Source: Paracoccus denitrificans
GTDB lineage: Bacteria; Pseudomonadota; Alphaproteobacteria; Rhodobacterales; Rhodobacteraceae
Length of the DNA stretch: 64,000 nt
Direction of reading: 5' to 3'
Assembly (NCBI RefSeq): GCF_900100045.1
Contig: NZ_FNEA01000011.1
Coordinates: forward strand, 117,620 to 181,619
The notes under the pieces are model-generated. The model had not been told where the DNA came from and did not search any database. It saw nothing but the letters and a program-made list of their open reading frames with translations. The translations under genes and the position numbers were made by a program. This document shows positions 51,172 to 58,835 of this stretch, one piece after another (the stretch's first letter is position 1; each line of letters begins with the position of its first letter).

Positions 51172-51612
51172 CTAGCGCCAGCGCGCCGCGCGCCAACTGG
51201 CGGCGATAGCCTCGGCCTCGTCGCAAAACCAGCGCTCGCCCTTGCTCTCATCGATCCGGGTCTCGGCATAGGCCGGCGACCAGGGCGCGTGATAGATCCG
51301 CTCGCCCTTCTTCGAGATGTTGCCCTTGATCGGACAGCCCTCGGGCGCCTCTGTGGCAGCCCGCGCCCAGCGGTCGGCGCGATACTCCCAGGCAAGCTGA
51401 GATTCGCTCTGCCAGATGAGTAAGTCGCCGTCCACCACCACGGCACGGCAGGCAATCAAAGGGCTACCGTCAGTCGCGGCCCAGGTGACGGCGGGCATCA
51501 CCAGCACCGCGCCAACGACCAAAGCCCTAACCGCTGCGATTCCCGCGATTGTCGCGATTGTCGCGATTCCAGTCCCGATAGGGGCATCAAAATCGCGATA
51601 ATCGCTACGCAC
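51172..51612 (-). CDS. Sunset-domain protein, possibly a shortened thermonuclease relative
   Basis: About 146 residues if started at the GTG at 51612; a longer frame to 51771 overlaps the next gene and is doubtful. A hydrophobic N-terminal segment contains the repeat-derived IATIATIAGIAA. After CRAVVVDGDLL, which resembles the first motif of staphylococcal-type nucleases, the protein ends with the sunset-type segment CPIKGNISKKGERIYHAPWS and GERWFCDEAEAIAA. In relatives this segment follows a full nuclease domain, so a deletion inside the domain is suspected. The start codon is uncertain. Confidence 0.55.
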   Translation of the reverse strand: MRSDYRDFDAPIGTGIATIATIAGIAAVRALVVGAVLVMPAVTWAATDGSPLIACRAVVVDGDLLIWQSESQLAWEYRADRWARAATEAPEGCPIKGNISKKGERIYHAPWSPAYAETRIDESKGERWFCDEAEAIAASWRAARWR

Positions 51613-51649
51613 TGCCGTCAGGATTGCGGCGGAGGGCGTGGCCCGCCGA

Positions 51650-51913
51650 TCAACTATCGCAGGCACAGCCGACGCCTTTGCGGCATAGTTTGTCCCGGCT
51701 GATGCAACTGTCGCCGCAGGCTTTGCCCTTGCTGCACATCTTGCAGCAGGAGGCATCCAGGAGGGCCGCATCAGGGCCTCCGAGGTCCAGCAGGCGTTGC
51801 CGGGCGTCCTGGATGTCCTCTGTCGTCAAGACCCCGAGGACGGGCACGGTGCCCTCATCCGCAAACGAGGGCAGGGAAAAGCAGACGAGGAAAGCAATGA
51901 GGAAAGGGCGCAT
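51650..51913 (-). CDS. Small secreted cysteine-rich protein
   Basis: An 87-residue protein with a signal peptide (MRPFLIAFLVCFSLPSFA) and a C-terminal cluster of eight cysteines in the mature part: CCKMCSKGKACGDSC followed by KLCRKGVGCAC. Similar small proteins with a CSKGKACGDSCI motif are common among Proteobacteria, and the cysteines may form disulfides or bind metal. The upstream frame extension is not supported by a ribosome site. A decayed duplicate lies at 54407. Confidence 0.8.
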   Translation of the reverse strand: MRPFLIAFLVCFSLPSFADEGTVPVLGVLTTEDIQDARQRLLDLGGPDAALLDASCCKMCSKGKACGDSCISRDKLCRKGVGCACDS

Positions 51914-52280
51914 CGGACTTCTTAACGATTTGTTAACCTTTCCCTGATAGGCGGCTTTCCGCTGATTCGCCAAGGATCAGGAGCATTGCAGACTGGCGCC
52001 GACAGGCCGGTCTGCTCGCACTGTGCGGGCATTGTTACGCCCCGAGCATTTCCATCTTTCTCGACTTGCGATTGTCGCTGTTCCGCGATTCTCGGCCCTC
52101 GGGGCATCAGAAGGGGCGCCCCGGCTGGGCTTTTGCGCCAGCGAGGAATGCAACCCGCTGCCATTCGGTTGCGATTTTGCCATATGAGGCTGCCGGGAAG
52201 CGGAAGCTGCTACGCCGCCACATCCGCTGCAAACCTCACCTGTGCAGCGGAACTAGCAGCGGACGCAGACCGGGGAGCGC
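51914..52280. other. Gene-poor stretch
   Basis: About 370 bases with no supported gene. A 68-codon minus-strand frame at 51977-52183 has no ribosome site or family match. The stretch has short CGCGAT-type repeats similar to those in the sunset-domain gene. Confidence 0.35.
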
Positions 52281-52673
52281 TTAGGCGCCGGGAAGCCGCT
52301 CAAGCTCGGGAAAGGGCTGCCACTGAATGTCCGCGCGGTCACAGAGGGGGTGATCCAGGCTGCCGCCGGCAATCTTCCCGTCACGGATCGGGATGCCTAT
52401 GCTGTGCAGCCCGAGGTAGCGGCCGGAGACATCCTTGCTGTCGGCGCGGACGCAAACGCCTTGCAGCCCATCCGGCAGGGTCGCCACATTGGAAATCTCG
52501 GCATCGCGGATCGAGGCGGGGTCATAGATGAGTTCTTTGGCGCCAGCGACGATCTCGGCCTTCAAGGCGGCGCCAGGCGGCGTGGAGCGCGCAATGATTT
52601 CGCTGTAGTTGTCCGATGCGGTGCAGGCCGCGAACAGCAACGGCCCGACAATCAGAATGGCTTTGTTCTGCAT
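52281..52673 (-). CDS. Hypothetical lipoprotein
   Basis: A 130-residue protein with a lipobox (LLFAAC, lipidated cysteine near residue 17) and a mature domain with a cysteine pair (VCVRADSKD and PLCDRAD). ATG 52673 follows GGAGGGAAGGTGG. No known family was recognised. Confidence 0.72.
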   Translation of the reverse strand: MQNKAILIVGPLLFAACTASDNYSEIIARSTPPGAALKAEIVAGAKELIYDPASIRDAEISNVATLPDGLQGVCVRADSKDVSGRYLGLHSIGIPIRDGKIAGGSLDHPLCDRADIQWQPFPELERLPGA

Positions 52674-52759
52674 GATCCACCTTCCCTCCAGAGACCGGGC
52701 ATAGGCTAGGAAGTCCAAGAGCGCGGGACAAGCGATAACCGGACTGCAGTGCTTTCCTG

Positions 52760-53173
52760 TCATTCGGTTGCCGGAACGGGGGAGGGTTCCTGAAACGGCA
52801 AAGCCCCCGCATGATGCGACGGCCCGGCGCTGCGAGGCCCCGAGATCGCCAGCACCAGCGGCAGCTCCTTGGGAAAGGACCGAATGTCGAACCGCTTGAA
52901 GCAGGTGCCGTCCATGTTCATCCGGTCGCCCGACGAGATGGGATAGCCGTTCGGGGCGTGGCGGATCAGCCCGGCCCGGAACGCCCGCAGGTCCAAGAGC
53001 CACCACAGGTCAAAGCCCGTCCCGGCCGTGTTGGCATGGCCGTAGAACAGCCAGTCACCCTCGCCGTTCACCATCTTGGCCAGTTTGGCCAGTTCGGTCG
53101 GGTTGCCCGAGGGCAGGCGCGAGCGGATGGCAAAGTCATAGGGGTAGCGGCCGGCATAACCTCCAGAACCTGT
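52760..53173 (-). pseudogene. 5'-truncated gene, possibly phage-derived
   Basis: The open frame runs from a stop at 53174-53176 to 52760 and reads GYAGRYPYDFAIRSRLPSGN near its start and DWLFYGHANTAGTGFDLWWL further on. The sequence looks conserved before the first ATG (53074), which implies that the natural start has been lost. No ribosome site exists at the beginning of the frame. The product was not recognised. Confidence 0.45.
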
Positions 53174-53278
53174 TCAGATCAGCCGAACCCCCTCTTCGAA
53201 CACCGCTGCACGCGAACCAGGCCGGCGCTATGCGGCAGAGCCCTTGTTCCCAGCCGCGAAACATGGATCAATCGGAGC

Positions 53279-53650
53279 ATGACGGACCCACAGGCTCCTG
53301 AGACAGCAAACCCATCGCATGCGGCAAGGCTATGGCTGGCCCTGCTGCTGGCCCTGCTGGTCGTCATGTTGCCGGGACCACAGGTCACCGCGACGGCCAG
53401 CCAGTCCAAGCAACTGACCACGCCGACGCTGGCCCTGACGGCGATCCATGGGCGCGACCTGATCGCCCGCAAGGATGCGGTGCAGATCCGCCCACTGACC
53501 GCGACTGCGCTGCCGCCGCCGGAGCCCCTGCCGCCGCCGCCGCGCGCCGCCGCATCGGTTGCCTACGCCCATCAACCGCAAATCGGGGTCTGCGCCTGCA
53601 CGCTCGCCCCCTGTGCCCGTGCACCACCGTCCTTTCGCATGACCGCCTGA
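53279..53650 (+). CDS. Hypothetical membrane-anchored protein with proline-rich segment
   Basis: A 123-residue protein with one hydrophobic helix (about 17-38, LWLALLLALLVVMLPGPQ), then a polar region, a proline run (LPPPEPLPPPPR) and a cysteine-containing end (CACTLAPCA). GGAG lies close to the start. It was not recognised. Confidence 0.5.
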   Translation: MTDPQAPETANPSHAARLWLALLLALLVVMLPGPQVTATASQSKQLTTPTLALTAIHGRDLIARKDAVQIRPLTATALPPPEPLPPPPRAAASVAYAHQPQIGVCACTLAPCARAPPSFRMTA

Positions 53651-53713
53651 CATCGCTCTGCCCCCGGCTCCGGGTTGGCAGATCATGACCTTTGCGTTCA
53701 CGAAGGACGACAG

Positions 53714-53917
53714 ATGAATTCCCATGAAGATGAGCCGGCCGCGCGCCGGACGCCGTTCGCCGAAAAACCAAAGCCCGACGATACACCGCCCGAACCCGCA
53801 GGAACGCCGCCGGCGGCCGGAGAGGTCCAGTCCGGCAAGACCGTGCTGCTGAACTGGTGCATCATGCTTGTCGGTTTCTGCGCCATTGCCCTTGCCGCTT
53901 ATTGGCTGCTCGGGTGA
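53714..53917 (+). CDS. Small tail-anchored membrane protein
   Basis: A 67-residue protein with a polar, proline-rich N-terminus and one C-terminal membrane helix (about 45-66, LLNWCIMLVGFCAIALAAYW). AAGGACGACAG precedes the ATG. Role unknown. Confidence 0.55.
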   Translation: MNSHEDEPAARRTPFAEKPKPDDTPPEPAGTPPAAGEVQSGKTVLLNWCIMLVGFCAIALAAYWLLG

Positions 53918-53979
53918 TGTGCCCCCCTGCGGGCCGCTGTCCGCAGGGGGAACCGAGCCCCACCAGATGGCTGTCGGGG

Positions 53980-54345
53980 TCAGGCCCCTCTGTCCTGCTC
54001 ATGCTTGGCCCACAGATAGCCGACAAACGCCCCCTTCACGAGGCGAAGAATGACCAGGGTCAGCAGGGTCATCGCCACCCCCACCACGATCAGCAGCGTC
54101 ACCGGATCGGGCCGATAGATCGCCCAGGTAAAGCCGATCATCGGGATCAGCAGCAGGAGCATGATGGTCATGGTAAAGAAAGCCGGGCCATCGGCAGCCC
54201 GATAAAGCCCCAGCGGCTCGCCGCAGGCTTCGCACTCCTGCACGATGGCCAGGTATCCCTTGAACAGCCGGCCCTTGCCGCAATGTGGGCATCGGCCCGT
54301 CAGCCCCCTGACCGCTGCGGCCCGCTCGTCCCGTTCCTCTGCCAT
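53980..54345 (-). CDS. DUF983 family protein
   Basis: A 121-residue protein with an N-terminal zinc-ribbon-like CPHCGKGRLFKGYL and CEACGEPLG, then two membrane helices (about 53-72 and 78-100). The family is common in Alphaproteobacteria and its role is unknown. Confidence 0.88.
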   Translation of the reverse strand: MAEERDERAAAVRGLTGRCPHCGKGRLFKGYLAIVQECEACGEPLGLYRAADGPAFFTMTIMLLLLIPMIGFTWAIYRPDPVTLLIVVGVAMTLLTLVILRLVKGAFVGYLWAKHEQDRGA

Positions 54346-54406
54346 GGCTGTGTACGCTCCGATTGTTTCCGTCAGAGGGTAACATAATGGATGGCGATCG
54401 GATCAG

Positions 54407-54549
54407 GCTTCCCCTTGCCGCACAGCTAGCGGCAGGCCGCGTCCAGGAGGAGCGCATCAGCGCCTCCGATGCCCGGCAAACGCTACCGAGTGTCCTGGAT
54501 GTCCCTTGAGATCAGCGGCCGGAGAGCGGACACGGCACCTTCATCTGCG
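54407..54549 (-). pseudogene. Decayed duplicate of the cysteine-rich protein gene
   Basis: The minus strand reads ADEGAVSALRPLISRDIQDTR, stop, RLPGIGGADALLLDAACR, stop, which aligns with the intact gene at 51650-51913 (ADEGTVPVLGVLTTEDIQDA and then GGPDAALLDASCCKMC). At least two in-frame stops and the loss of most cysteines show it is nonfunctional. The DNA also aligns base by base at the 3' side. Confidence 0.75.
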
Positions 54550-54849
54550 ACATGACACGCCACATTTGTTCTCGACAAAATGGGACCACCTTGCTGCTGC
54601 CGGAGCATGTGGTGGATTCGCTCGCCTTGGTTACAGTTGTTGCCCATGGTGCATACCAACGACCCGGCCACATCGCACGGGTCCGGGGGGCGGCGGAATA
54701 GTCCCGGCCGGATTGGGTGATCAAGCCTCGGGCATCGTTGGCGTCACTGTCGGTTGCCGCGCAGAAATGCCGCCAGGGCGCGTCGCATGATGTTCTGGAC
54801 CAACTCTCCAGAGACCGCAAAAATCCGGTAAGTGATTGATGCATGGGGA
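54550..54849. other. Gene-free stretch before tRNA-Ser
   Basis: About 300 bases in which no gene, RNA or repeat could be supported; it ends at the CCA of tRNA-Ser. Confidence 0.4.
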
Positions 54850-54939
54850 TGGCGGAGACGAAGGGATTCGAACCCTCGAGGCGGTTTCCCGCCTGCACCC
54901 TTAGCAGGGGTGTGCCTTCGACCACTCGGCCACGTCTCC
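54850..54939 (-). tRNA. tRNA-Ser (GCT anticodon)
   Basis: A 90-base tRNA with acceptor GGAGACG/CGTCTCC, anticodon loop CTGCTAA (anticodon GCT), the long variable arm GGCGGGAAACCGCC typical of serine tRNAs, the T-loop GGTTCGAATCC and encoded CCA. Confidence 0.96.
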
Positions 54940-55261
54940 GCTGCCCCGTATATGGATCAAACGATAGGGAAACAAGGGGTATTTAGATTGATCGTGCCGC
55001 ACCGACCGCAAGGCGCATGTTCCCGGATTTTCGCGGAACTTCCCGCGAACTGCACGTGATTCTCGTGCAAAATCCGTGCAGGGCGTTCTGGGGTTGTTCA
55101 CTGCGGCGCGGCGGCCTGCCGCAGCCCGATGAGCGCAATCATATCCAGACGGTCGATACGCCTTAACATCGGGGTAACTGCCTAAAGAGACAACTTACGC
55201 GCGACGACTCATCGCTGTAGTTGAGCGCCCAGTAAACCAGTGCATGTGAACAAGTTGAAAC
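54940..55261. other. Gene-free stretch at the likely prophage edge
   Basis: About 320 bases without a gene. GAAC-TTCCCGC-GAAC at 55036-55050 is a perfect match to the LexA pattern, but no gene follows it in a suitable position, so it may be chance. Confidence 0.35.
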
Positions 55262-55283
55262 GGCCGGGCCTTCGGGTCCGGCC
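55262..55283 (-). terminator. Tetraloop hairpin terminator
   Basis: GGCCGGGCC and GGTCCGGCC form a 9-bp stem (one GU) closed by a TTCG loop, eight bases after the stop at 55291. On the minus strand GTTTC follows. Confidence 0.6.
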
Positions 55284-55290
55284 ATTTAAC

Positions 55291-55551
55291 CTAGGGCGCC
55301 GCGATATGCCGCAGCCCAAGCGCGTTCCTGGCATCGTGCAGCGCCTCGGTCATAGTGCCGGCCCAGCCCCGCTCCTTGGGCTCGGTATAGATGTCCCAAG
55401 ACCACTCGCCGCCCCATTCGCGCTGCACCCGACCGACGACGACACCGTTGCGCAGGAGATCGTATGTGTTCTCGATCACGTAACCGCCGGTGTCCCGGAC
55501 GGGTCGGAACCGCCAACGACGGTTCCAATCACGGATGACCCGCAACTTCAT
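55291..55551 (-). CDS. Prophage hypothetical protein
   Basis: An 86-residue basic protein rich in tryptophan and arginine (MKLRVIRDWNRRWRFRPVRD, later WGGEWSWDIYTEPKERGW). AGGTGACGCC precedes the ATG at 55551. It follows the next gene by 20 bases and probably shares its SOS-boxed promoter. Confidence 0.6.
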   Translation of the reverse strand: MKLRVIRDWNRRWRFRPVRDTGGYVIENTYDLLRNGVVVGRVQREWGGEWSWDIYTEPKERGWAGTMTEALHDARNALGLRHIAAP

Positions 55552-55571
55552 GGCGTCACCTAGGCGGGCGC

Positions 55572-55811
55572 TCACGCCGCCATGTCGAGGATGTCAAAGG
55601 CCAGATACAGATCATCCTCGATCAGATCGGCCTTGATCGTGACCACGGCGTCTCCGGCCTCGGCCGAGTGCAACCGCGCCGTCCAGATTTCATCTTGGCC
55701 GCGCAGGTCCACGATGGCATGCCCGGCAAACCGGAATGCGAGATAGCGGCGCACATGCGCCTCCATGCTGTCCTCTGGCTCGACCGCCAGAACGTTACCG
55801 ATGATCATCAT
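55572..55811 (-). CDS. Prophage hypothetical protein behind a LexA-type box
   Basis: A 79-residue acidic protein (VEPEDSMEAHVRRYLAFRFA, ending DDLYLAFDILDMAA) of unknown role. The ATG follows AGGAGGCGGTC. A perfect GTTC-N7-GTTC box is 32 bases upstream, and between them lies an inverted repeat TTCTCA-N9-TGAGAA. Confidence 0.65.
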   Translation of the reverse strand: MMIIGNVLAVEPEDSMEAHVRRYLAFRFAGHAIVDLRGQDEIWTARLHSAEAGDAVVTIKADLIEDDLYLAFDILDMAA

Positions 55812-55842
55812 GACCGCCTCCTGATTCTCAACTTCAGAATGA

Positions 55843-55857
55843 GAACATAAAGAGAAC
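55843..55857 (-). promoter_or_regulatory. LexA-type box in front of two small prophage genes
   Basis: Read on the minus strand GTTC-TCTTTAT-GTTC is a perfect match to the alphaproteobacterial LexA operator and lies just upstream of the gene starting at 55811. Confidence 0.5.
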
Positions 55858-55880
55858 GATTGAGTCTAGATGCCCGATGA

Positions 55881-56504
55881 TCACGCTGCGGTGGGGTCGA
55901 TCAGTTCCGGGCCATCGCTGGCCGTGCCGAATCGCGCTACAGGGTGGTGGCGCAGTTGCGCGCCGGCGCCAATCTCGGGATCATCGCTGCCGGCAAGCCA
56001 GGCGTCCCGTTCGTCCGCGTTCAGGATCACCGGCATGCGCGTGTGGATGTCAGCAACCGAGGCGTTGGCGGGCCGGGTGACGATGGTGCAGGTGAGCATA
56101 TCGTTCCAGCGCGAGACGAGTCCGGCAAACCATAAGGTATCGTCGTTGCCCGCGCTGCTGATGAAATGCGGCTGTTTGTGCCCCTTCTCGCCGGTCCACT
56201 CGTAATAGCCCCCGGCCGGGATCAGGCAGCGCCCATAGCGCCACGGGCCGCGAAAAGTCGGCTTGCTGGCCGCGTCCTCGATCCGGGCGTTGAACGTCGT
56301 GGCTTTCCAGTCCCGCAGATCGCCCTTGTGCCAGGATGGCACCAGCCACCAGCGCGCCATCTCTCCCTCTGGGGCGTCTGTGGTGATCACCAACACATCC
56401 TGCGTGGGCTTGATGTTGTAGCGCCGCGGGAACGGATGCAGCCTGGTCTGCGATATCTCGAAAGAGGTCCCGCGCAAGTTCGGGTCAACAAATCGTCCGC
56501 ACAT
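55881..56504 (-). CDS. SOS response-associated peptidase (SRAP, YedK/HMCES)
   Basis: Crosslinks to abasic sites in single-stranded DNA through its N-terminal cysteine and protects them. The 207-residue protein has MCGRF with catalytic C2, RYNIKPTQDV, NARIEDAASKPTF, the YYEW glutamate region and the conserved histidine in IHTRMPVIL. Such genes are often carried by phages. Its location in the prophage beside a LexA box fits a DNA-damage role. Confidence 0.93.
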   Translation of the reverse strand: MCGRFVDPNLRGTSFEISQTRLHPFPRRYNIKPTQDVLVITTDAPEGEMARWWLVPSWHKGDLRDWKATTFNARIEDAASKPTFRGPWRYGRCLIPAGGYYEWTGEKGHKQPHFISSAGNDDTLWFAGLVSRWNDMLTCTIVTRPANASVADIHTRMPVILNADERDAWLAGSDDPEIGAGAQLRHHPVARFGTASDGPELIDPTAA

Positions 56505-56710
56505 CGACAGGCCCTCGCATCATCGGCCTATCAACACGCGGTGGCGATCCCGGTTCCCGAAACGCAAAAAGGCCCCCCGCCCCGGGCGAACCGGGACGGG
56601 GGCAAATGGGCGCCAGGCAGTTGACTGGTGCCGCGCCGCCGATAATCTCTCACCGTCGCCATACCGGCGTGGATCCAGCATCATCCCCTTGCCGTCCACC
56701 GGAGGCGCTC

Positions 56711-57949
56711 ATGCGCTGTGCGATCTACACCCGGAAATCAGCGGACGAGCGCGCCGGCGCCGAGTTCGGGTCGCTGGAAAATCAGCGATCCTTTTGCGCC
56801 TCCTACATCGCCAGCCAAGGCGGCCAGGGCTGGGATGAGTTGCCGAACCGCTATGACGATGAGGGATATTCTGGCGGATCCCTGAAGCGCCCGTCGCTGG
56901 ACCGGCTGCGCGCCGACATCCAGCTGCGGAAACTGGACACCGTCGTGGTCTACAAAATCGACCGCCTGTCGCGGTCGTTGCGGGATTTCTGCAACCTGGT
57001 GGCGGAGTTCGAGGCTTGCGGCGTCACGTTTGTCTCGGTCACGCAGTCCTTTGACACCGGCACGGCCATGGGCCGCCTCACGCTCAATGTCCTGCTGAGC
57101 TTTGCCCAGTTCGAGCGCGAGCTGACCGGCGAACGGCTGAAGGACTGGTTTGCCGGCGCTCGCGAGCGCGGCCTGTGGGTCCAGCAGCGCCCGTTTGGCT
57201 ACGCCAAGCCTCCGGGCACCAACCAGCTGGTGCCCCATGAAACGGAGGCGCCGGTCGTAAGATGGATATTCCGCCGCTACATCGCGCTCAAATCGGCAGA
57301 GCGGGTCGCGGATGACCTCTATGCGCGGGGGATCACCAATACGCGCGGCAAGCCCTGGACCGGCAACATGGTCCGCCACACCATCACGCACCCGATCTAT
57401 CGCGGCAAGATGGTGCACCGGCGCCAGGCAATGCCGGGATCGCATGAGCCCATCGTCTCGGATTCGCTCTGGAGGCGTGCCAATGCCGTTCTGGCCGACG
57501 CCCGAAATCACAGGATGGGCGGGCGCGGCGCGAAGCCGCTTGCGCTTTTGGCCGGACTGCTGTTCGACCGGACCGGCTCGGCCATTACCCACACATTCTT
57601 GACCAGCAAGGGCAGGCTCTACCGCTATTACATTGCCCAGCAGGAGCGACGCCATGGCTATGGCGAGGATTCCGATCCCTACATGAGATTCCGCGCTGCC
57701 GATCTGGAAGCGGCGGTGCTGGAGGTCGTCCAGCGCATGACCGGCTACGACCTGGGTGCAGTGCGCGCGCAATACGAGCGGATCGAAAGGCTGCGCACCT
57801 ATATCGAGCGGATCGACGTGGATCTGGAGGGGATGACGGTCGTGTTCCGGGCGGGCGGATCGGTGCGCGCCGAAGCAGCGGGCCGGCTTGGGCCGCGCAG
57901 GCACACACGCCGGGAAAAGCGCGGGCGGCCGCAGCAGGGCGGTAAATGA
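56711..57949 (+). CDS. Large serine recombinase (probable prophage integrase)
   Basis: A 412-residue recombinase with the catalytic domain start MRCAIYTRKSADE (serine near 10), VVYKIDRLSRSLRDF, the recombinase domain (GKPWTGNMVRHTITHPIYRG), and a region where zinc-ribbon cysteines normally sit that lacks cysteines here (LLAGLLFDRTGSAITHTFLT). It should integrate or excise the surrounding element. The ATG follows GGAGGCGCTC. Confidence 0.92.
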   Translation: MRCAIYTRKSADERAGAEFGSLENQRSFCASYIASQGGQGWDELPNRYDDEGYSGGSLKRPSLDRLRADIQLRKLDTVVVYKIDRLSRSLRDFCNLVAEFEACGVTFVSVTQSFDTGTAMGRLTLNVLLSFAQFERELTGERLKDWFAGARERGLWVQQRPFGYAKPPGTNQLVPHETEAPVVRWIFRRYIALKSAERVADDLYARGITNTRGKPWTGNMVRHTITHPIYRGKMVHRRQAMPGSHEPIVSDSLWRRANAVLADARNHRMGGRGAKPLALLAGLLFDRTGSAITHTFLTSKGRLYRYYIAQQERRHGYGEDSDPYMRFRAADLEAAVLEVVQRMTGYDLGAVRAQYERIERLRTYIERIDVDLEGMTVVFRAGGSVRAEAAGRLGPRRHTRREKRGRPQQGGK

Positions 57950-57971
57950 TCCCGCTGGCAGCAGGACAAAA

Positions 57972-58021
57972 ATACAAGTTACTTACATTTTTCTCTTGCG
58001 CGGAATCAAAGTAACTTGTAT
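57972..58021. promoter_or_regulatory. Pair of inverted operator-like sites before a small early gene
   Basis: A perfect 13-base inverted repeat ATACAAGTTACTT / AAGTAACTTGTAT is separated by 24 bases, and each arm contains a 9-base palindrome AAGTWACTT. A TTGCGC-16-GTATAT promoter overlaps the second arm, so a repressor dimer pair would switch the gene at 58068 off. Confidence 0.6.
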
Positions 58022-58067
58022 ATCTATCTTAACAGGAACGGGCAGACGCCCAGCAGGAGATAGACAG

Positions 58068-58235
58068 ATGGAAAAGATCATCGCCACCAAAGTCGAAAAC
58101 ATCGCGCCCGCCATCACCGAGAACACCATCGCCAAGTTCAACGCCGCAATGGCCGAGATGTGCCCCATGACCGACGAAGAGCGCGCCGAAGTCGAGGCGA
58201 CGTGGGAGGCGATCTTCTCGGCCCTTGATGACTAA
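58068..58235 (+). CDS. Small prophage protein under operator control
   Basis: A 55-residue, acidic protein (MEKIIATKVENIAPAITENT, ending AIFSALDD) predicted to be helical. AGGAGATAGACAG is an excellent ribosome site. It is the first gene after the recombinase and the operator pair, so it may be an early or lysogeny-control protein; no family was recognised. Confidence 0.65.
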   Translation: MEKIIATKVENIAPAITENTIAKFNAAMAEMCPMTDEERAEVEATWEAIFSALDD

Positions 58236-58249
58236 CGCTGACAAGGATC

Positions 58250-58275
58250 GGCCCCGCCTATTTCCAAGCGGGGCC
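58250..58275 (+). terminator. Hairpin after the small early gene
   Basis: GGCCCCGC and GCGGGGCC form a perfect 8-bp stem with a 10-base loop, 15 bases after the stop at 58235. There is no T-run. Confidence 0.45.
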
Positions 58276-58368
58276 TCAAGCCGAAGGCTCATAAAATCAC
58301 AGTCTGAGTTTCTACCCATCCGGCCCCGATGCTGGGCCGAACCGCAACCTCAGCCGTGAGGCGCTGAC

Positions 58369-58635
58369 ATGACCGACACTATCGACCACACCCGCAAAGT
58401 CAACAGGGCTGTAGCCATGTGCTCCATAGGGATGCACCCCGAGAGCGTGGCCGCGATGCTGCGCGCGATCCCAGAGGATGTGATAGCCGCACTGCCTGCC
58501 CGGCTCATTGCGCAACTGATCGACGCCAACTGGCGACTGGCCGGCGCATCGAAAGCCATCGCCGCCGCCGATGCGATCCGCGAGGGCTGCGTTTGGGATG
58601 CCCAGCAGGGTCGGCACCGGGACATTGCCGCATGA
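58369..58635 (+). CDS. Prophage hypothetical protein
   Basis: An 88-residue protein (MTDTIDHTRKVNRAVAMCSI) predicted to be helical, with ALPARLIAQLIDANWRLAGA near the middle. It overlaps the following HTH gene by four bases. It was not recognised. Confidence 0.6.
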   Translation: MTDTIDHTRKVNRAVAMCSIGMHPESVAAMLRAIPEDVIAALPARLIAQLIDANWRLAGASKAIAAADAIREGCVWDAQQGRHRDIAA

Positions 58636-58835
58636 CCCCGGAAGCCTTCGCCCGCTGGCTGGCCGAGATGAAAGCGGCCGGCCTCGCCAAATCCGACCGG
58701 GACGCCGCCGCCCTGCTTGGGGTCAGCGCGAACAGCATCGTGAGCATGAAGCGCAGCGGCGTGACCGGCGCGACCGCCGAAAGGACCGCCCTCGCCTGCC
58801 AGGCGCTCCTCGATGGGCTCAAGCCGTATCAGTGA
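58632..58835 (+). CDS. Small HTH DNA-binding protein
   Basis: A 67-residue protein with a helix-turn-helix-like segment KSDRDAAALLGVSANSIVSM followed by KRSGVTGATAERTALAC. It resembles short Cro-like or XRE-type phage regulators and could bind the operator pair at 57972. Start coupled to the previous gene (ATGA). Confidence 0.65.
   Translation: MTPEAFARWLAEMKAAGLAKSDRDAAALLGVSANSIVSMKRSGVTGATAERTALACQALLDGLKPYQ

Noticed and set aside
51977..52183. Minus-strand frame of 68 codons
   Set aside because: No ribosome site, no recognisable features and no neighbour with which it would be co-transcribed.
55036..55050. Perfect GAAC-N7-GAAC match between tRNA-Ser and the prophage
   Set aside because: No gene start follows in a suitable position, and about one such match per 64 kb is expected by chance at this composition.
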